Shown: positions 8,395 through 17,475, numbered from the stretch's first letter. The stretch is DNA of 64,000 nucleotides from Bradyrhizobium sp. NAS96.2 (GCF_001908235.1 NZ_LGHK01000100.1:59238-123237), one strand, 5' to 3'. Numbers and translations: made by a program. Notes: a model not told the origin generated them from the letters alone.

Positions 8395-8407
8395 TACCTG
8401 ACAGGTA
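8395..8407. promoter_or_regulatory. Short palindrome between EamA and XRE genes
   Basis: TACCTG (8395-8400) and CAGGTA (8402-8407) around one central base, 3 bp before the regulator's ATG. It is a plausible autoregulatory operator for the divergent pair. An 11-nt stretch overlapping it (GCAACTACCTG, 8390-8400) recurs upstream of the other EamA gene at 32799. Confidence 0.4.
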
Positions 8408-8410
8408 CTC

Positions 8411-9229
8411 ATGTCACAGCGCGATTTTGCAGCCAGCCTGCGCTGGTGGCGGCAGCGCAAGGGCCATTCGCAACTCGAGCTCGCCGGGCGCGCGGATATC
8501 TCGCAGCGCCATCTGAGCTTCCTCGAGCTCGGCCGCGCGGCGCCGAGCCGCGACATGGTGATCCGGCTTGCCGCGGCGCTCGACGTGCCGCTGCGTCAAC
8601 GGAACGCGCTATTGGTCGCGGCGGGCTTTGCACCGGTGTGGCGGCAAACCGACCTCGCCGCGCCCGAGCTCGCGCAGGTCCGTTACGCCCTCGATTTCAT
8701 ATTGGCGCAGCAGGAGCCGTTGCCGGCGGTCGTGGTCGACCGGCACTGGAATCTGCTGCTGGCCAATGCCGGCGCGGTGAGGCTGGTGGAATTCCTGGTC
8801 GGGCCGCTGGTATCGGGCACCGCGGTCAATCTCGCCGACGCACTGGTCGCGCCCGGCGTACTGCGGCCCTATCTCACCAACTGGACCGAGGTCGCCGGCT
8901 ACTTCGTCCGCAGCGTCGAGGCCGATGCCGCCAGCGACGGCACCACCGCAACGGCTGATTTGCTCAAGCGCCTGCTGGCCTATGACGGGGTCGAGGCGGC
9001 GTTGGCCGCGCCGCCCGCGGGGCCTGCGTCCGGGCCGGTGCTGCCGATGCTGTTCCGCAAGGGCGACGTCCGCCTGCAGCTGTTCACGACAATTGCAACG
9101 CTGGGGACGCCGCAGGACGTCACGCTGCAGGAGCTGCGGATCGAGAGCTTCTTTCCGATGGACGAAGAGACCGCGCAGATTTTTCGAGACTGGTCGAAGG
9201 CGAGTGCCGCCGAGGCGGCTCAGTCATAG
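8411..9229 (+). CDS. XRE-family regulator with MmyB-like ligand domain
   Basis: 272 residues. The N-terminal 70 residues form a helix-turn-helix ('GHSQLELAGRADISQRHLSFLELGRAAPSRDMV'). From about residue 95 ('VVVDRHWNLLLANAGA') it matches the MmyB-like ligand-binding domain common in alphaproteobacterial and actinobacterial regulators. It is divergent from an EamA exporter, which is its likeliest target. The stop overlaps the convergent lactonase-like gene by 10 bp. Confidence 0.88.
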   Translation: MSQRDFAASLRWWRQRKGHSQLELAGRADISQRHLSFLELGRAAPSRDMVIRLAAALDVPLRQRNALLVAAGFAPVWRQTDLAAPELAQVRYALDFILAQQEPLPAVVVDRHWNLLLANAGAVRLVEFLVGPLVSGTAVNLADALVAPGVLRPYLTNWTEVAGYFVRSVEADAASDGTTATADLLKRLLAYDGVEAALAAPPAGPASGPVLPMLFRKGDVRLQLFTTIATLGTPQDVTLQELRIESFFPMDEETAQIFRDWSKASAAEAAQS

Positions 9230-10047
9230 AACTCCGGCGACATTTTCAGCCCTTCGCGCTGCGCCTTGTCGTGGTTGATCCAGAGCTGCGCCTTCTCTTT
9301 CGCCAGAGTGTCGGCGATCTTCTGCATCGAGGCCAGCGTCTGCTCCTTGCTGGCGTTCAAGCTCGGTACGCGTCGATTGTCCCAGTTGTCCTTGAAGTGA
9401 ACGGCGTCGCCGGTCAGTACGACCGCGCCAGTCTTCGGCAGCTTCACCAGCAGCGACTGGTGGCCGGGCGTATGGCCCGGCGTCGACAGGATGGTGATGC
9501 TGCCGTCGCCGAACACGTCGCGGTCGCCCTCGAGCTTGGTGACGGGATGCTCGGGCTTGAAGCGCGGCCCGTTGTTGACGCCCGGCCATTCGTACTCCGC
9601 CTTCTGCACATAGAGCATCGCGGCCGGGAACAGCTCGACATTGCCGATGTGATCGGGATGGGTGTGCGAGACGGCCAACGCCTTGATGTCCGACGGCTTC
9701 ACGCCGAGCTGGTCGAGCTGCGCGGCGAGCGTCTTCGGCCGCCGCCACGTGATCGCCTTGGGATCGGCAGGCGCAAGGCCGTTCGGCATCGCAGCCACCG
9801 CGTCGGGAATGCCGGTGTCCCACAGGAACCAGCCCTGCGCGTGCTTGATCAGATAGCAATTGTCGACGAAGTCCATCGACTTGCCTTCGTTGACGCCGGG
9901 CGACCAGCGCGAAATGTCGCCGGCAACGCCCTCGCCGCAATTGAGGACGTAGAGCCGCTCGACGCCTGATTTCGCCGGCTGGGCGTCTGCCTGCGGCGCC
10001 GCGCCCACGACCCAGAGCAACACTGCAAGACCGATTGCCTTCCTCAC
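9220..10047 (-). CDS. Secreted metallo-beta-lactamase-fold hydrolase, AHL-lactonase-like
   Basis: 275 residues. The N-terminus is a signal peptide (about 1-22, ending AQADAQ-like), so the enzyme is probably periplasmic. The zinc motif HTHPDH is at about residues 128-133, with later ligands in 'STPGHTPGH' and 'LTGDAVHF'. The 'VDNCYLI' and 'WDTG' segments resemble the AttM/AiiB branch of N-acyl-homoserine lactone lactonases. The GTG at 10047 is chosen because GGAGGG lies 5 nt before it. Lactone hydrolysis is the best guess; another ester or lactone substrate is possible. Confidence 0.8.
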   Translation of the reverse strand: MRKAIGLAVLLWVVGAAPQADAQPAKSGVERLYVLNCGEGVAGDISRWSPGVNEGKSMDFVDNCYLIKHAQGWFLWDTGIPDAVAAMPNGLAPADPKAITWRRPKTLAAQLDQLGVKPSDIKALAVSHTHPDHIGNVELFPAAMLYVQKAEYEWPGVNNGPRFKPEHPVTKLEGDRDVFGDGSITILSTPGHTPGHQSLLVKLPKTGAVVLTGDAVHFKDNWDNRRVPSLNASKEQTLASMQKIADTLAKEKAQLWINHDKAQREGLKMSPEFYD

Positions 10048-10175
10048 ATTGCCCTCCACCGATCGAGCCCGTTATTTCAACGCGCGCGGTCGCAATGTGC
10101 CGTCTTGCCGCCGATCGTGGAAGACGCGGAGATGGGCCCGACCGATCAATTGAATGCGAGTGCGTGAGGCGCCGG

Positions 10176-11153
10176 CTAGACCATTTCCGCCGGGGCCAGC
10201 CGGCAGGTCTCGCTGCTGATCTCGACCTGCAGCGTCGCGTGGTGGATGCTGAACCGCTCCGAAAGCTCGGCGCAGACGCGATGCAGGAAGATATCGTCAT
10301 GTCCGCCAGGCCGCACCAGATGCGCGGTCAACGCGGTCTCGCTGGTGCTCATCGCCCAGATGTGCAGGTCATGCACCTCGGTGACGCCCTCGAGCGCGGC
10401 GAGATAGTCCCTCACTAGCTTGAGCTCGATCCCCCTCGGCACCGCGTCGAGCGCGAGGTTGACGCTGTCGCGGGCAAGCTCCCAGCCGCTCAGCAGCACG
10501 ACCACGGCGATGGCGAGGCTGATCGCCGGATCGAGCCATTGCCAGCCGGTCGCCATGATCAGCAGCGCGGCGATCACGACGCCGAACGAGACGCCGGCAT
10601 CCGCCGCCATGTGCAGATAGGCGCCGCGGACGTTGAGGTCGCTGTCGCGGCCGCGCATGAACAAGAGCGCAGTGCCGCCATTGATCAGGATGCCGAGCGC
10701 CGCGACCCAGACCACGGTCCAGCTTGCGACCTCCGCAGGCTCGCGGAAGCGGTTGATCGCCTCGACCGCGATGCCGCCGACCGCGATCAACAGCAGCCCG
10801 GCGTTGAACAGCGCCGCCAGGATCGAGGCACGGCGGTAGCCATAGGTGTGGGTGTCGGTCGGGCGCCTGCCGCCGAGCCACGCCCCGCCCCAGGCCAGCA
10901 GCAGCGCGATGACGTCGGAGAGATTGTGAACGGCGTCGGAGACCAGCGCCAGCGAGTTGGCGGAGTAGCCGAAGATCAGCTCAGCGACGACGAAGGCGGT
11001 GTTCAGCGATGCGCCGACCGCAAAGGCCGTGCCGAAGCTGGCGGGCGCGTGGCTGTGTCCGGCATGGGAATGCCCGGCGTGGGAGTGTCCGCCGTGCGAG
11101 TGCCCGTGAGAATGACCGCCGTGGTCATGGTCGTGGTCGTGATTGTGCGCCAT
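10176..11153 (-). CDS. Cation diffusion facilitator (CzcD/ZitB-like zinc exporter)
   Basis: 326 residues. The first ~40 residues are extremely histidine-rich (HNHDHDHDHGGHSHGHSH repeats), a cytoplasmic metal-binding tail. Six membrane helices follow, with the metal-site motif in 'LVSDAVHNLSDVIAL' (HxxxD) and the partner site in 'LHMAADAGVSFG'. A cytoplasmic ferredoxin-like domain ends the protein. It should export Zn2+ (or Cd2+/Co2+) against protons. A perfect 10-bp inverted repeat lies 3 bp before the ATG and may control it. Confidence 0.92.
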   Translation of the reverse strand: MAHNHDHDHDHGGHSHGHSHGGHSHAGHSHAGHSHAPASFGTAFAVGASLNTAFVVAELIFGYSANSLALVSDAVHNLSDVIALLLAWGGAWLGGRRPTDTHTYGYRRASILAALFNAGLLLIAVGGIAVEAINRFREPAEVASWTVVWVAALGILINGGTALLFMRGRDSDLNVRGAYLHMAADAGVSFGVVIAALLIMATGWQWLDPAISLAIAVVVLLSGWELARDSVNLALDAVPRGIELKLVRDYLAALEGVTEVHDLHIWAMSTSETALTAHLVRPGGHDDIFLHRVCAELSERFSIHHATLQVEISSETCRLAPAEMV

Positions 11154-11156
11154 GGC

Positions 11157-11186
11157 AACCGTCGCCCGTGATCGTTGGCGACGGTT
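11157..11186 (-). promoter_or_regulatory. Perfect inverted repeat just upstream of the CDF start codon
   Basis: Arms AACCGTCGCC (11157-11166) and GGCGACGGTT (11177-11186), 10 bp each with no mismatch, separated by 10 nt. It ends 3 bp before the ATG. In RNA it would form a stable hairpin over the ribosome binding region; in DNA it could be a metal-sensor operator. Either would suit a metal-regulated exporter. Confidence 0.55.
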
Positions 11187-11233
11187 ATAGCGCGGTGAAA
11201 TGTGGATACTATCACACCGCGAAGGGCTGTGAC

Positions 11234-11355
11234 GTAGCCCGGATGGAGCGAAGCGCAATCCGGGGGCTATTGCCAAACACGACAGCGGCCCCGTATTTCG
11301 CGAAGCCTGTCATCGGGCGCGCGTTCGCGCGACCCGTTGGCTCCATCCGGGCTAC
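11234..11355. repeat. Palindromic intergenic repeat, family B copy 1
   Basis: Outer arms GTAGCCCGGATGGAG (11234-11248) and CTCCATCCGGGCTAC (11341-11355). The core includes CCTGTCATCGGGCGCGCG. A close copy is at 49256-49366 and a diverged one at 14462-14576. It lies between parC's stop and the CDF start region. Confidence 0.85.
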
Positions 11356-11363
11356 AAACTGAC

Positions 11364-13619
11364 TCACTCCACGCCGCGACTGAACTTGTTCGACTTCGGC
11401 AGCCCATGGGCGAGCCGGCCGGCATCGGCGCGGTTGCCGCGCCAGTCGGCCAGTTCCTTCATGGTCATGCTGTGCTCGCGGCCGGCGGAATCCTTCCAGG
11501 TCAGGCCGGTCTTTGAGTCGAACACCGCAACATCCGACAGCGACGCGCTGGAGTATTTCTGCAGCCGCACGCCGCGGCCGCGCGCCATCTCCGGCACCTG
11601 GTCGAGACCGAACAGCACCATCTTGTGGTTGGTGCCGATCACGGCGACGGTGTCGCCGTTGACGGTCGTGATGGCGCGGGCCTCGTTCGGCATCTCGACA
11701 TTGAGCACCTGCTTGCCCTTGCGGGTGTTGCCGACGCAGTCCTCTTCCTTGACGATGAAGCCCTGCCCCTCGCTGCTCGCGATCAGGAACTTGCGCTCGC
11801 CCTTGTTGACGAACAGCGAGATGATCGCCGCGTCCTGCTCGAGGTCGATGAACATGCGGATCGGCTCGCCATGGCCGCGGCCGCCCGGCAGTTTTGCCAC
11901 GTCGAGCGAGTAGAACTTGCCGTTGGTGGCGAACAGCAGCAGCTTGGAGGTGGTCTCGGCAAAGAACGAGTGCTCGAGCTTGTCGTCGGTCTTGAAGGCG
12001 AGCCCCGAGAGATCCTCGACGTGGCCCTTCAGCGTCCGCACCCAGCCCTTCTCCGAGATCAAGACGGTGCACGGCTCGCGCTCGACCAGCGCTTCCTCGA
12101 TCGCGGCGAGGTCATGCTCGGGCGCATCGGCGAAGGTGGTGCGGCGCTTGCCGAGCGGCGTCTTGGGTCCGAAGATATCGCGGACCTTGCGCACCTGCTC
12201 GCCGACCTTGGCCCATTGCTCGGTCTCGGATCTGAGCAGGCCCTCGATGCCCTTCAGCTCCTTGCGAAGATCCTTGTCCTCGGTGCGGATCTCCATCTCC
12301 TCCAGGCGACGCAAATTGCGCAGCCGCATGTTGAGGATGGCCTCGGCCTGGATCTCGGTGAGGTTGAAGGTCTTGATCAGGACCGGCTTCGGCTCGTCCT
12401 CGGTGCGGATGATCTTGATCACCTTGTCGAGGTTCAGATAGGCGACGAGGTGGCCGCCCAGCACTTCCAGCCGGTGCTCGATCTGCGTCTTGCGGAAGTT
12501 GGACCGGCGGACCAGCACGTCGCGCAGATGGTCGAGCCATTCGCGCAGGCACTCGGCAAGGCCGACCACCTTCGGGATCCGGCCCTTGATCAGCACGTTG
12601 AGGTTCAGCGAGATCTTGCTTTCCAGCTCGGTCAGCCGGAACAGCGACTCCATCATCAGCGCCGGATCGACGGTGCGCGATTTCGGCTCGATCACGAGCC
12701 GCACATCCTCGGCCGACTCGTCGCGGACGTCGGCGACCAGCGGCAGCTTCTTCTCGTTGATCAGTTCGGCGATCTTCTCGACGATCCGCGACTTCTGCAC
12801 CAGCCACGGAATCTCGGTGACGACGACCACCCAGGTGCCGCGCGCGCCCTCCTCCTGGGTCCAGCGCGAACGGGTGCGGAACGAGCCGCGGCCCGTGGTG
12901 TAGGCCTCGATGATCGCTTCCTTGGAATCGACGACGATGCCGCCGGTCGGGAAGTCGGGGCCCTTGACCCATTTCAGCAGCGCCTTCGACTTGGCGTCAG
13001 GCTTCTCGATCAGATGCAGCGCGGCGTCGCAGAGCTCGGCCGCGTTGTGCGGCGGGATCGAGGTCGCCATGCCGACCGCGATGCCCTGGGCACCGTTGGC
13101 GAGCAGGTTCGGGAAGCCGCCCGGCAGCACGACCGGCTCTTTCGACTGGCCGTCGTAATTCAGGCGAAACTCGACGCCGTCCTCGTCGATGCCGTCGAGC
13201 AGCAGCCGCGCGACCTCGGTCATGCGCGCTTCGGTGTAGCGGTAGGCGGCCGGATTATCGCCGTCGATATTGCCGAAATTGCCCTGGCCGTCGACCAGCG
13301 GGTAGCGCGAGGAGAAATCCTGCGCCAGGCGCACCATGGCGTCATAGATCGCCTGGTCGCCGTGCGGATGGAACGAGCCCATCACGTCGCCGACGATCTT
13401 GGCGGACTTCTTGAATGCCGCGCGCGGGTCGAGCCCGAGCAGGTCCATGCCGTAGAGAATGCGCCGGTGCACCGGCTTCAGCCCGTCGCGGGCGTCCGGC
13501 AGCGCACGATGCATGATGGTCGAGAGCGCATAGGCGAGATAGCGCTCCTCGAGCGCGTCTCGCAGCGGCACCTCGTGAATTTCGGCCGGCTTTTCCGGCG
13601 GGGTCTGTCGCTTTCCCAT
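11364..13619 (-). CDS. parC: DNA topoisomerase IV subunit A
   Basis: 751 residues. It forms the DNA-cutting subunit that, with ParE, unlinks daughter chromosomes. Seen: the winged-helix breakage-reunion domain with 'RALPDARDGLKPVHRRILYGM', the quinolone-pocket region 'SFHPHGDQAIYDAMVRLAQ' and catalytic Tyr128 in 'AAYRYTEARM', then a C-terminal beta-pinwheel region. The length fits ParC rather than the longer GyrA. It follows recO on the same strand. Confidence 0.95.
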   Translation of the reverse strand: MGKRQTPPEKPAEIHEVPLRDALEERYLAYALSTIMHRALPDARDGLKPVHRRILYGMDLLGLDPRAAFKKSAKIVGDVMGSFHPHGDQAIYDAMVRLAQDFSSRYPLVDGQGNFGNIDGDNPAAYRYTEARMTEVARLLLDGIDEDGVEFRLNYDGQSKEPVVLPGGFPNLLANGAQGIAVGMATSIPPHNAAELCDAALHLIEKPDAKSKALLKWVKGPDFPTGGIVVDSKEAIIEAYTTGRGSFRTRSRWTQEEGARGTWVVVVTEIPWLVQKSRIVEKIAELINEKKLPLVADVRDESAEDVRLVIEPKSRTVDPALMMESLFRLTELESKISLNLNVLIKGRIPKVVGLAECLREWLDHLRDVLVRRSNFRKTQIEHRLEVLGGHLVAYLNLDKVIKIIRTEDEPKPVLIKTFNLTEIQAEAILNMRLRNLRRLEEMEIRTEDKDLRKELKGIEGLLRSETEQWAKVGEQVRKVRDIFGPKTPLGKRRTTFADAPEHDLAAIEEALVEREPCTVLISEKGWVRTLKGHVEDLSGLAFKTDDKLEHSFFAETTSKLLLFATNGKFYSLDVAKLPGGRGHGEPIRMFIDLEQDAAIISLFVNKGERKFLIASSEGQGFIVKEEDCVGNTRKGKQVLNVEMPNEARAITTVNGDTVAVIGTNHKMVLFGLDQVPEMARGRGVRLQKYSSASLSDVAVFDSKTGLTWKDSAGREHSMTMKELADWRGNRADAGRLAHGLPKSNKFSRGVE

Positions 13620-13691
13620 GGGGAGGCGTTAAACTTTTGCGCTGAATCGGGCAAGCCACGAATCAGCGGGAATTTAGGTCCCGAATCGGCC

Positions 13692-14441
13692 TTACGGAAC
13701 CGCCGTTCGGCTCCGCCGCTTCGTTACGGCGTTGATGAACCCGTCGCGGGCGTCGGAATGGCCCTGACCGCGGGGCTCCAGCACGTGACGGAGCAGGAAC
13801 AGGCCGGTGATCGCAAAGCCGTCGCGCAGGTCCTGGTCCGACCAGCTGTTGGCGCCGCCCTCGCCTTCGCGCAGGAAGGCCGGCAACGGCAACAGCCGGT
13901 CGCGCCACGGCTCGCCCGCGGCCCGGGACACGGCGCCGCCGGATTTCGGCGACACGTAGATCAGGTCGGTGGTCTCCCCGGTGGCTGCGCAGTTCTCGAG
14001 GTCGAGCCCGAAGCCGAGCTCGGTCAGCATCGCCAATTCAAACCGGATCAGGTGCACGGCGGCAATTCCGGCGTCGTCGAAATCGTCGAGCGTCCCCTGC
14101 AGCATCTCGTAGATGTCGTCATGCGGATCGCGCTCCGGCAGCAGCCGTGCCAGCGCGGCCAGGTGGGTGACGCCATAGACCGCATGCGACGAGGCGAGCA
14201 GCGTCGCCGCGCGCAGCCGCGTGCCCTCCAGCGTGTACATGCCGAGATGCTCGTCGAGCCGCGCCCGCCACACCGCGGTGACGCTGTTACCGGGTTGCAG
14301 CAGCGGGCGCATCCGCGAGCTGGCGCCGCCGCGCACGAGGCCGAGATGGCGGCCGTGCTCGCGCGTCAACAGCTCGACGATGGCGGAGGATTCGCCATGC
14401 CGCCGCACGCCCAGCACGATGCCTTCGTCGGTCCATTCCAT
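13692..14441 (-). CDS. recO: DNA repair protein RecO
   Basis: 249 residues. N-terminal OB-fold opening 'WTDEGIVLGVRRHGESSAIVELLTREHG' is typical of RecO, followed by the helical domain. RecO works with RecR to load RecA on SSB-coated single-stranded DNA in gap repair. It lies 72 bp upstream of parC and downstream of era in the usual alphaproteobacterial order. Confidence 0.93.
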   Translation of the reverse strand: MEWTDEGIVLGVRRHGESSAIVELLTREHGRHLGLVRGGASSRMRPLLQPGNSVTAVWRARLDEHLGMYTLEGTRLRAATLLASSHAVYGVTHLAALARLLPERDPHDDIYEMLQGTLDDFDDAGIAAVHLIRFELAMLTELGFGLDLENCAATGETTDLIYVSPKSGGAVSRAAGEPWRDRLLPLPAFLREGEGGANSWSDQDLRDGFAITGLFLLRHVLEPRGQGHSDARDGFINAVTKRRSRTAVP

Positions 14442-14461
14442 GGTCGGAAACGTATCATCGC

Positions 14462-14576
14462 AGGGCGGATTAGCGCAGCGTAATCCGCCGATATCGCCAG
14501 GAAGTTACGGCGGCGGGTTACGCCGGAGCCTGTCATCGGGCCGCGCTTCGCGCGGACCCGGTGGCTAACCCGCCCT
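14462..14576. repeat. Palindromic intergenic repeat, family B, diverged copy
   Basis: Near-matching arms AGGGCGGATTAGC and GCTAACCCGCCCT (one mismatch), with the family-B core CCTGTCATCGGG near 14530. It fills the space between recO and the upstream hypothetical gene. Confidence 0.7.
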
Positions 14577-14584
14577 AGGCAGCG

Positions 14585-14965
14585 CTACGCGTTGAACCAG
14601 CCCTGTGCGTCGCCGGTGAAGGAGTAATACAGCCCGGCCGTGGTCAGGATGCACGACACCACCTCGATGGCGCTGTCGAGCTCCAGGCCCCTGTCGCCGA
14701 TCACCTGGACCAATGACAGCACCGATATCACCAGCATCGCGGCCAGCACCCAGCGCGGCCAGTTCTTGCGATGCTGCGCGGCCAGCCGGACGAAATACAC
14801 CAGCAACAGGATCATGCAGCCGGCGGTCAGCGTCTCGCCCGTGATCATCTGATCGGTCCTCACGTCGGTCGGCGTGCGGTCCTGGAACGCCACCGACAAC
14901 GCGTCGAGCGTCAGCGACAGATAGAGCAGCACCTCAAACCACAGCACGTTTCTGGGCACGTTCAT
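14585..14965 (-). CDS. Hypothetical four-helix membrane protein
   Basis: 126 residues with about four hydrophobic segments (near 8-25, 45-65, 72-90, 103-120). No catalytic motif. It sits between era and recO on the same strand, 14 bp after era, so it is probably cotranscribed. Function unknown. Confidence 0.7.
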   Translation of the reverse strand: MNVPRNVLWFEVLLYLSLTLDALSVAFQDRTPTDVRTDQMITGETLTAGCMILLLVYFVRLAAQHRKNWPRWVLAAMLVISVLSLVQVIGDRGLELDSAIEVVSCILTTAGLYYSFTGDAQGWFNA

Positions 14966-14979
14966 TGCGACGCCGGTTC

Positions 14980-15903
14980 TTATTCCTTGGGGAAATCCAG
15001 TCCCATTTCCTTGTAGCGGTCGGGATCGTCGCCCCAGTTCTCGCGCACCTTGACGAACAGGAACAGATGCACCGGCACGCCCATGATCTCGGCGATCTCG
15101 GCGCGCGCCTGCGCACCGATCGACTTGATGGTGGCGCCGCCCTTGCCGAGCACGATCTTGCGCTGGCTCTCGCGCTCGACAAAGATCGTCTGCTCGATGC
15201 GGATCGACTTGTCCTTGCGATCGGTCCAGCTGTCGGTCTCGACCGTCGACTGGTACGGCAATTCCTGATGCAGATGGCTGTAGATCTTCTCGCGGGTGAT
15301 CTCGGCCGCCAGATGCCGCATCGGCGCATCCGACATCTGGTCCTCGGGATAGAGGAACGGTCCGGCGGGCACCATCTTCGCCAGCGCCTGGCGCAGATCG
15401 TCGACGCCGTCACCCGACAGCGCCGAGATCATGAAGGTGTGCTCGAAGCGCATCCGCTCGTTGGCGGCCTGCGCCAGCGCCAGCAGCTTCTCGCGCTGAA
15501 CCAGGTCGACCTTGTTGAGCACCAGGATCTTCGGATGCGCGACGGTCTCGAGCTTGGCCAGGATCGCGTTGGCCTCCTCGTCGATACCAGACTTGGCATC
15601 GAGCAGCACACAGACGAGGTCGGCATCATGGGCGCCGCTCCAGGCGGTCGACACCATGGCGCGGTCGAGCCGGCGCCGCGGCGCGAATATGCCGGGCGTA
15701 TCAACCAGGATGATCTGCGCGTTACCCTCGATCACGATGCCGCGGATCAGCGCGCGGGTGGTCTGCACCTTGCGCGACACGATGGTGACCTTGGAGCCCA
15801 CCAGCGCGTTGACCAGCGTCGACTTGCCGACATTGGGCGCGCCGATCAGCGCGACGAAGCCACAGCGCGTCGCGTCCCCTTGCCCTTTGGCTTCGTCAGT
15901 CAT
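14980..15903 (-). CDS. era: GTPase Era
   Basis: 307 residues. Ras-like GTPase with G1 'GAPNVGKST', G3 'DTPG' and G4 'NKVD', then a C-terminal KH RNA-binding domain ('GKGGATIKSIG'). Era binds the 3' end of 16S rRNA and is needed for 30S maturation. Start ATG 15903 overlaps the end of rnc by 8 bp; an upstream in-frame ATG at 15921 is less likely. Coupling to rnc is conserved and links two rRNA-processing factors. Confidence 0.95.
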   Translation of the reverse strand: MTDEAKGQGDATRCGFVALIGAPNVGKSTLVNALVGSKVTIVSRKVQTTRALIRGIVIEGNAQIILVDTPGIFAPRRRLDRAMVSTAWSGAHDADLVCVLLDAKSGIDEEANAILAKLETVAHPKILVLNKVDLVQREKLLALAQAANERMRFEHTFMISALSGDGVDDLRQALAKMVPAGPFLYPEDQMSDAPMRHLAAEITREKIYSHLHQELPYQSTVETDSWTDRKDKSIRIEQTIFVERESQRKIVLGKGGATIKSIGAQARAEIAEIMGVPVHLFLFVKVRENWGDDPDRYKEMGLDFPKE

Positions 15904-16717
15904 TGGTACCGACGCCTTCACGCTCGATCATCGCGGATGCTGCTGCCTTCTCTGCCGCGCGCTTGTTGCCGCCGAGGCCCTCGGCGGAGGCGAGGCCCGG
16001 CAGGTCAACCGCAACGCGGAATTGCGGATCATGGTGCGGGCCGGTGCGTTCGACCTCGCGATAGACCGGCGTCGGCAATCCCTTGCCCTGCGCCCATTCC
16101 TGCAACACGGTCTTGGGATCGCGCAACGGCCGACGCAGCTTGTGCATGCGCTCGGTCCAGTTGCGCTCGACGAACTGGCGCGCGGCCTCGTAACCGCCGT
16201 CGAGGAAGATCGCCCCGATCACCGCTTCGCAGATGTCGCCGAGCACGGACTTGCGCAGCCGCGCGCCCTCGACCGCCTTCACCATGCCGAGCTTGATGTC
16301 CTCGAGCAGCCCGAGCGATTTGGCGACATCGGCGCAGCTCTCCTTGCGCACGAGGTCGGCGAGCCGCTTCGACAATTCGCCCTCGTCGGCCTTGGGGAAC
16401 GCCCGGAACAGCATGTCCGACACGATCAGCCCGAGCACGTGGTCGCCGAGGAATTCCAGCCGCTGGTAGCTGTCGGCGCGGTTGCGGGTGGCGGGCTTCA
16501 GCGCGGACACGTGGGTGAACGCGGTGGTCAGCAGCGCGGCATCCGAGAATGTATAGCCGATACGCGCCTCGGTGCCGGCGATCGCCGCCTTCTCTTCAGC
16601 CGCCTTCGCAGCCTTGCTGCGCCGCTTCTTCGGCGCAGCTGTGCTTTCGGCGGCAGGCGTCTGGCTCGGCTCGCCGGTCGGCGCTTGATCGTTGATGGCT
16701 GCGGTATCGTCGTTCAT
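15896..16717 (-). CDS. rnc: Ribonuclease III
   Basis: 273 residues, longer than the usual ~225 because of an Ala/Lys-rich N-terminal extension of about 45 residues ('KKRRSKAAKAAEEKAA'). The catalytic signature 'RLEFLGDHVLGL' and the distal acidic residues in 'LGDICEAVIGAIFLDGG' are intact, followed by a dsRNA-binding domain. It cuts double-stranded rRNA precursors and antisense duplexes. The ATG overlaps the lepB stop as ATGA. The basic extension may aid RNA binding. Confidence 0.95.
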   Translation of the reverse strand: MNDDTAAINDQAPTGEPSQTPAAESTAAPKKRRSKAAKAAEEKAAIAGTEARIGYTFSDAALLTTAFTHVSALKPATRNRADSYQRLEFLGDHVLGLIVSDMLFRAFPKADEGELSKRLADLVRKESCADVAKSLGLLEDIKLGMVKAVEGARLRKSVLGDICEAVIGAIFLDGGYEAARQFVERNWTERMHKLRRPLRDPKTVLQEWAQGKGLPTPVYREVERTGPHHDPQFRVAVDLPGLASAEGLGGNKRAAEKAAASAMIEREGVGTND

Positions 16718-17475
16718 CGCACGATGGAGAATAGGCGATTCCACCGCACCGCGAACGGCCAGCGCCAGACCATCCAGGCCTGCTCACCCTCGGCGATCGA
16801 GAAGAAGATCATCTGGGCGCGCCCGATGATGTTCTCGAACGGCACGTAGCCGACCTGCGACAGGAAGCGGCTGTCGGTGGAGTTGTCGCGGTTGTCGCCC
16901 ATCATGAAGAAATGCCCGGGCGGAACGGTGTAGACGATGGTGTTGTCCATGTAGCTGTTGTCGGTGCAGTCCAGCGTCTCGTAGCTGACGCCGTTCGGCA
17001 GCGTTTCCTTCCAGCGCTTGACCCGGGCGGTGGCATCCGCCGAGCCGCAGGGATCCTCGCCGATGAAATCGCTCAGCCGCTCGCGCTTGATCGGCTCATC
17101 GTTGATGTAGAGCAGCCCATTGCGGACCTCGATGCGGTCACCCGGCAGGCCGATGACGCGCTTGATGTAGTCGGTGGAGTCATCCCGCGGCAGGCGAAAC
17201 ACCACGATGTCGCCGCGGTTGGGTTCCGAGCCGAAGATGCGGCCTGAGAAAATGTTCGGCGAGAACGGGATCGAATAGTGGCTGTAGCCGTACGAATATT
17301 TCGAGACGAACAGATAGTCGCCGACCAGCAGCGTCGCCTTCATCGACCCCGAGGGGATGTTGAACGGCTGGAACAGGAAAGTGCGGATGACGAGCGCGAT
17401 CAGAAGGGCATGGATGACGACGCGGATGGTCTCGCCCAAGCCGCTCTCAGATTTGGTCCCGGTGGTCGCGCTCAT
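16714..17475 (-). CDS. lepB: Signal peptidase I
   Basis: 253 residues. One N-terminal membrane helix, catalytic Ser in 'NIPSGSMKATLLVGD', catalytic Lys in 'TDYIKRVIGLPGD', and box 'GDNRDNSTDSR'. It removes signal peptides on the outer face of the inner membrane. ATG 17475 is chosen because it places the helix at the usual distance. It lies 283 bp downstream of acpS; a TTGACA-like -35 (17704-17709, reverse strand) in an AT-rich patch suggests its own promoter. Confidence 0.95.
   Translation of the reverse strand: MSATTGTKSESGLGETIRVVIHALLIALVIRTFLFQPFNIPSGSMKATLLVGDYLFVSKYSYGYSHYSIPFSPNIFSGRIFGSEPNRGDIVVFRLPRDDSTDYIKRVIGLPGDRIEVRNGLLYINDEPIKRERLSDFIGEDPCGSADATARVKRWKETLPNGVSYETLDCTDNSYMDNTIVYTVPPGHFFMMGDNRDNSTDSRFLSQVGYVPFENIIGRAQMIFFSIAEGEQAWMVWRWPFAVRWNRLFSIVR

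Noticed and set aside
11625..14483. 952-residue forward open frame
   Set aside because: It is antisense to parC and recO, which are certain. Low-complexity composition.
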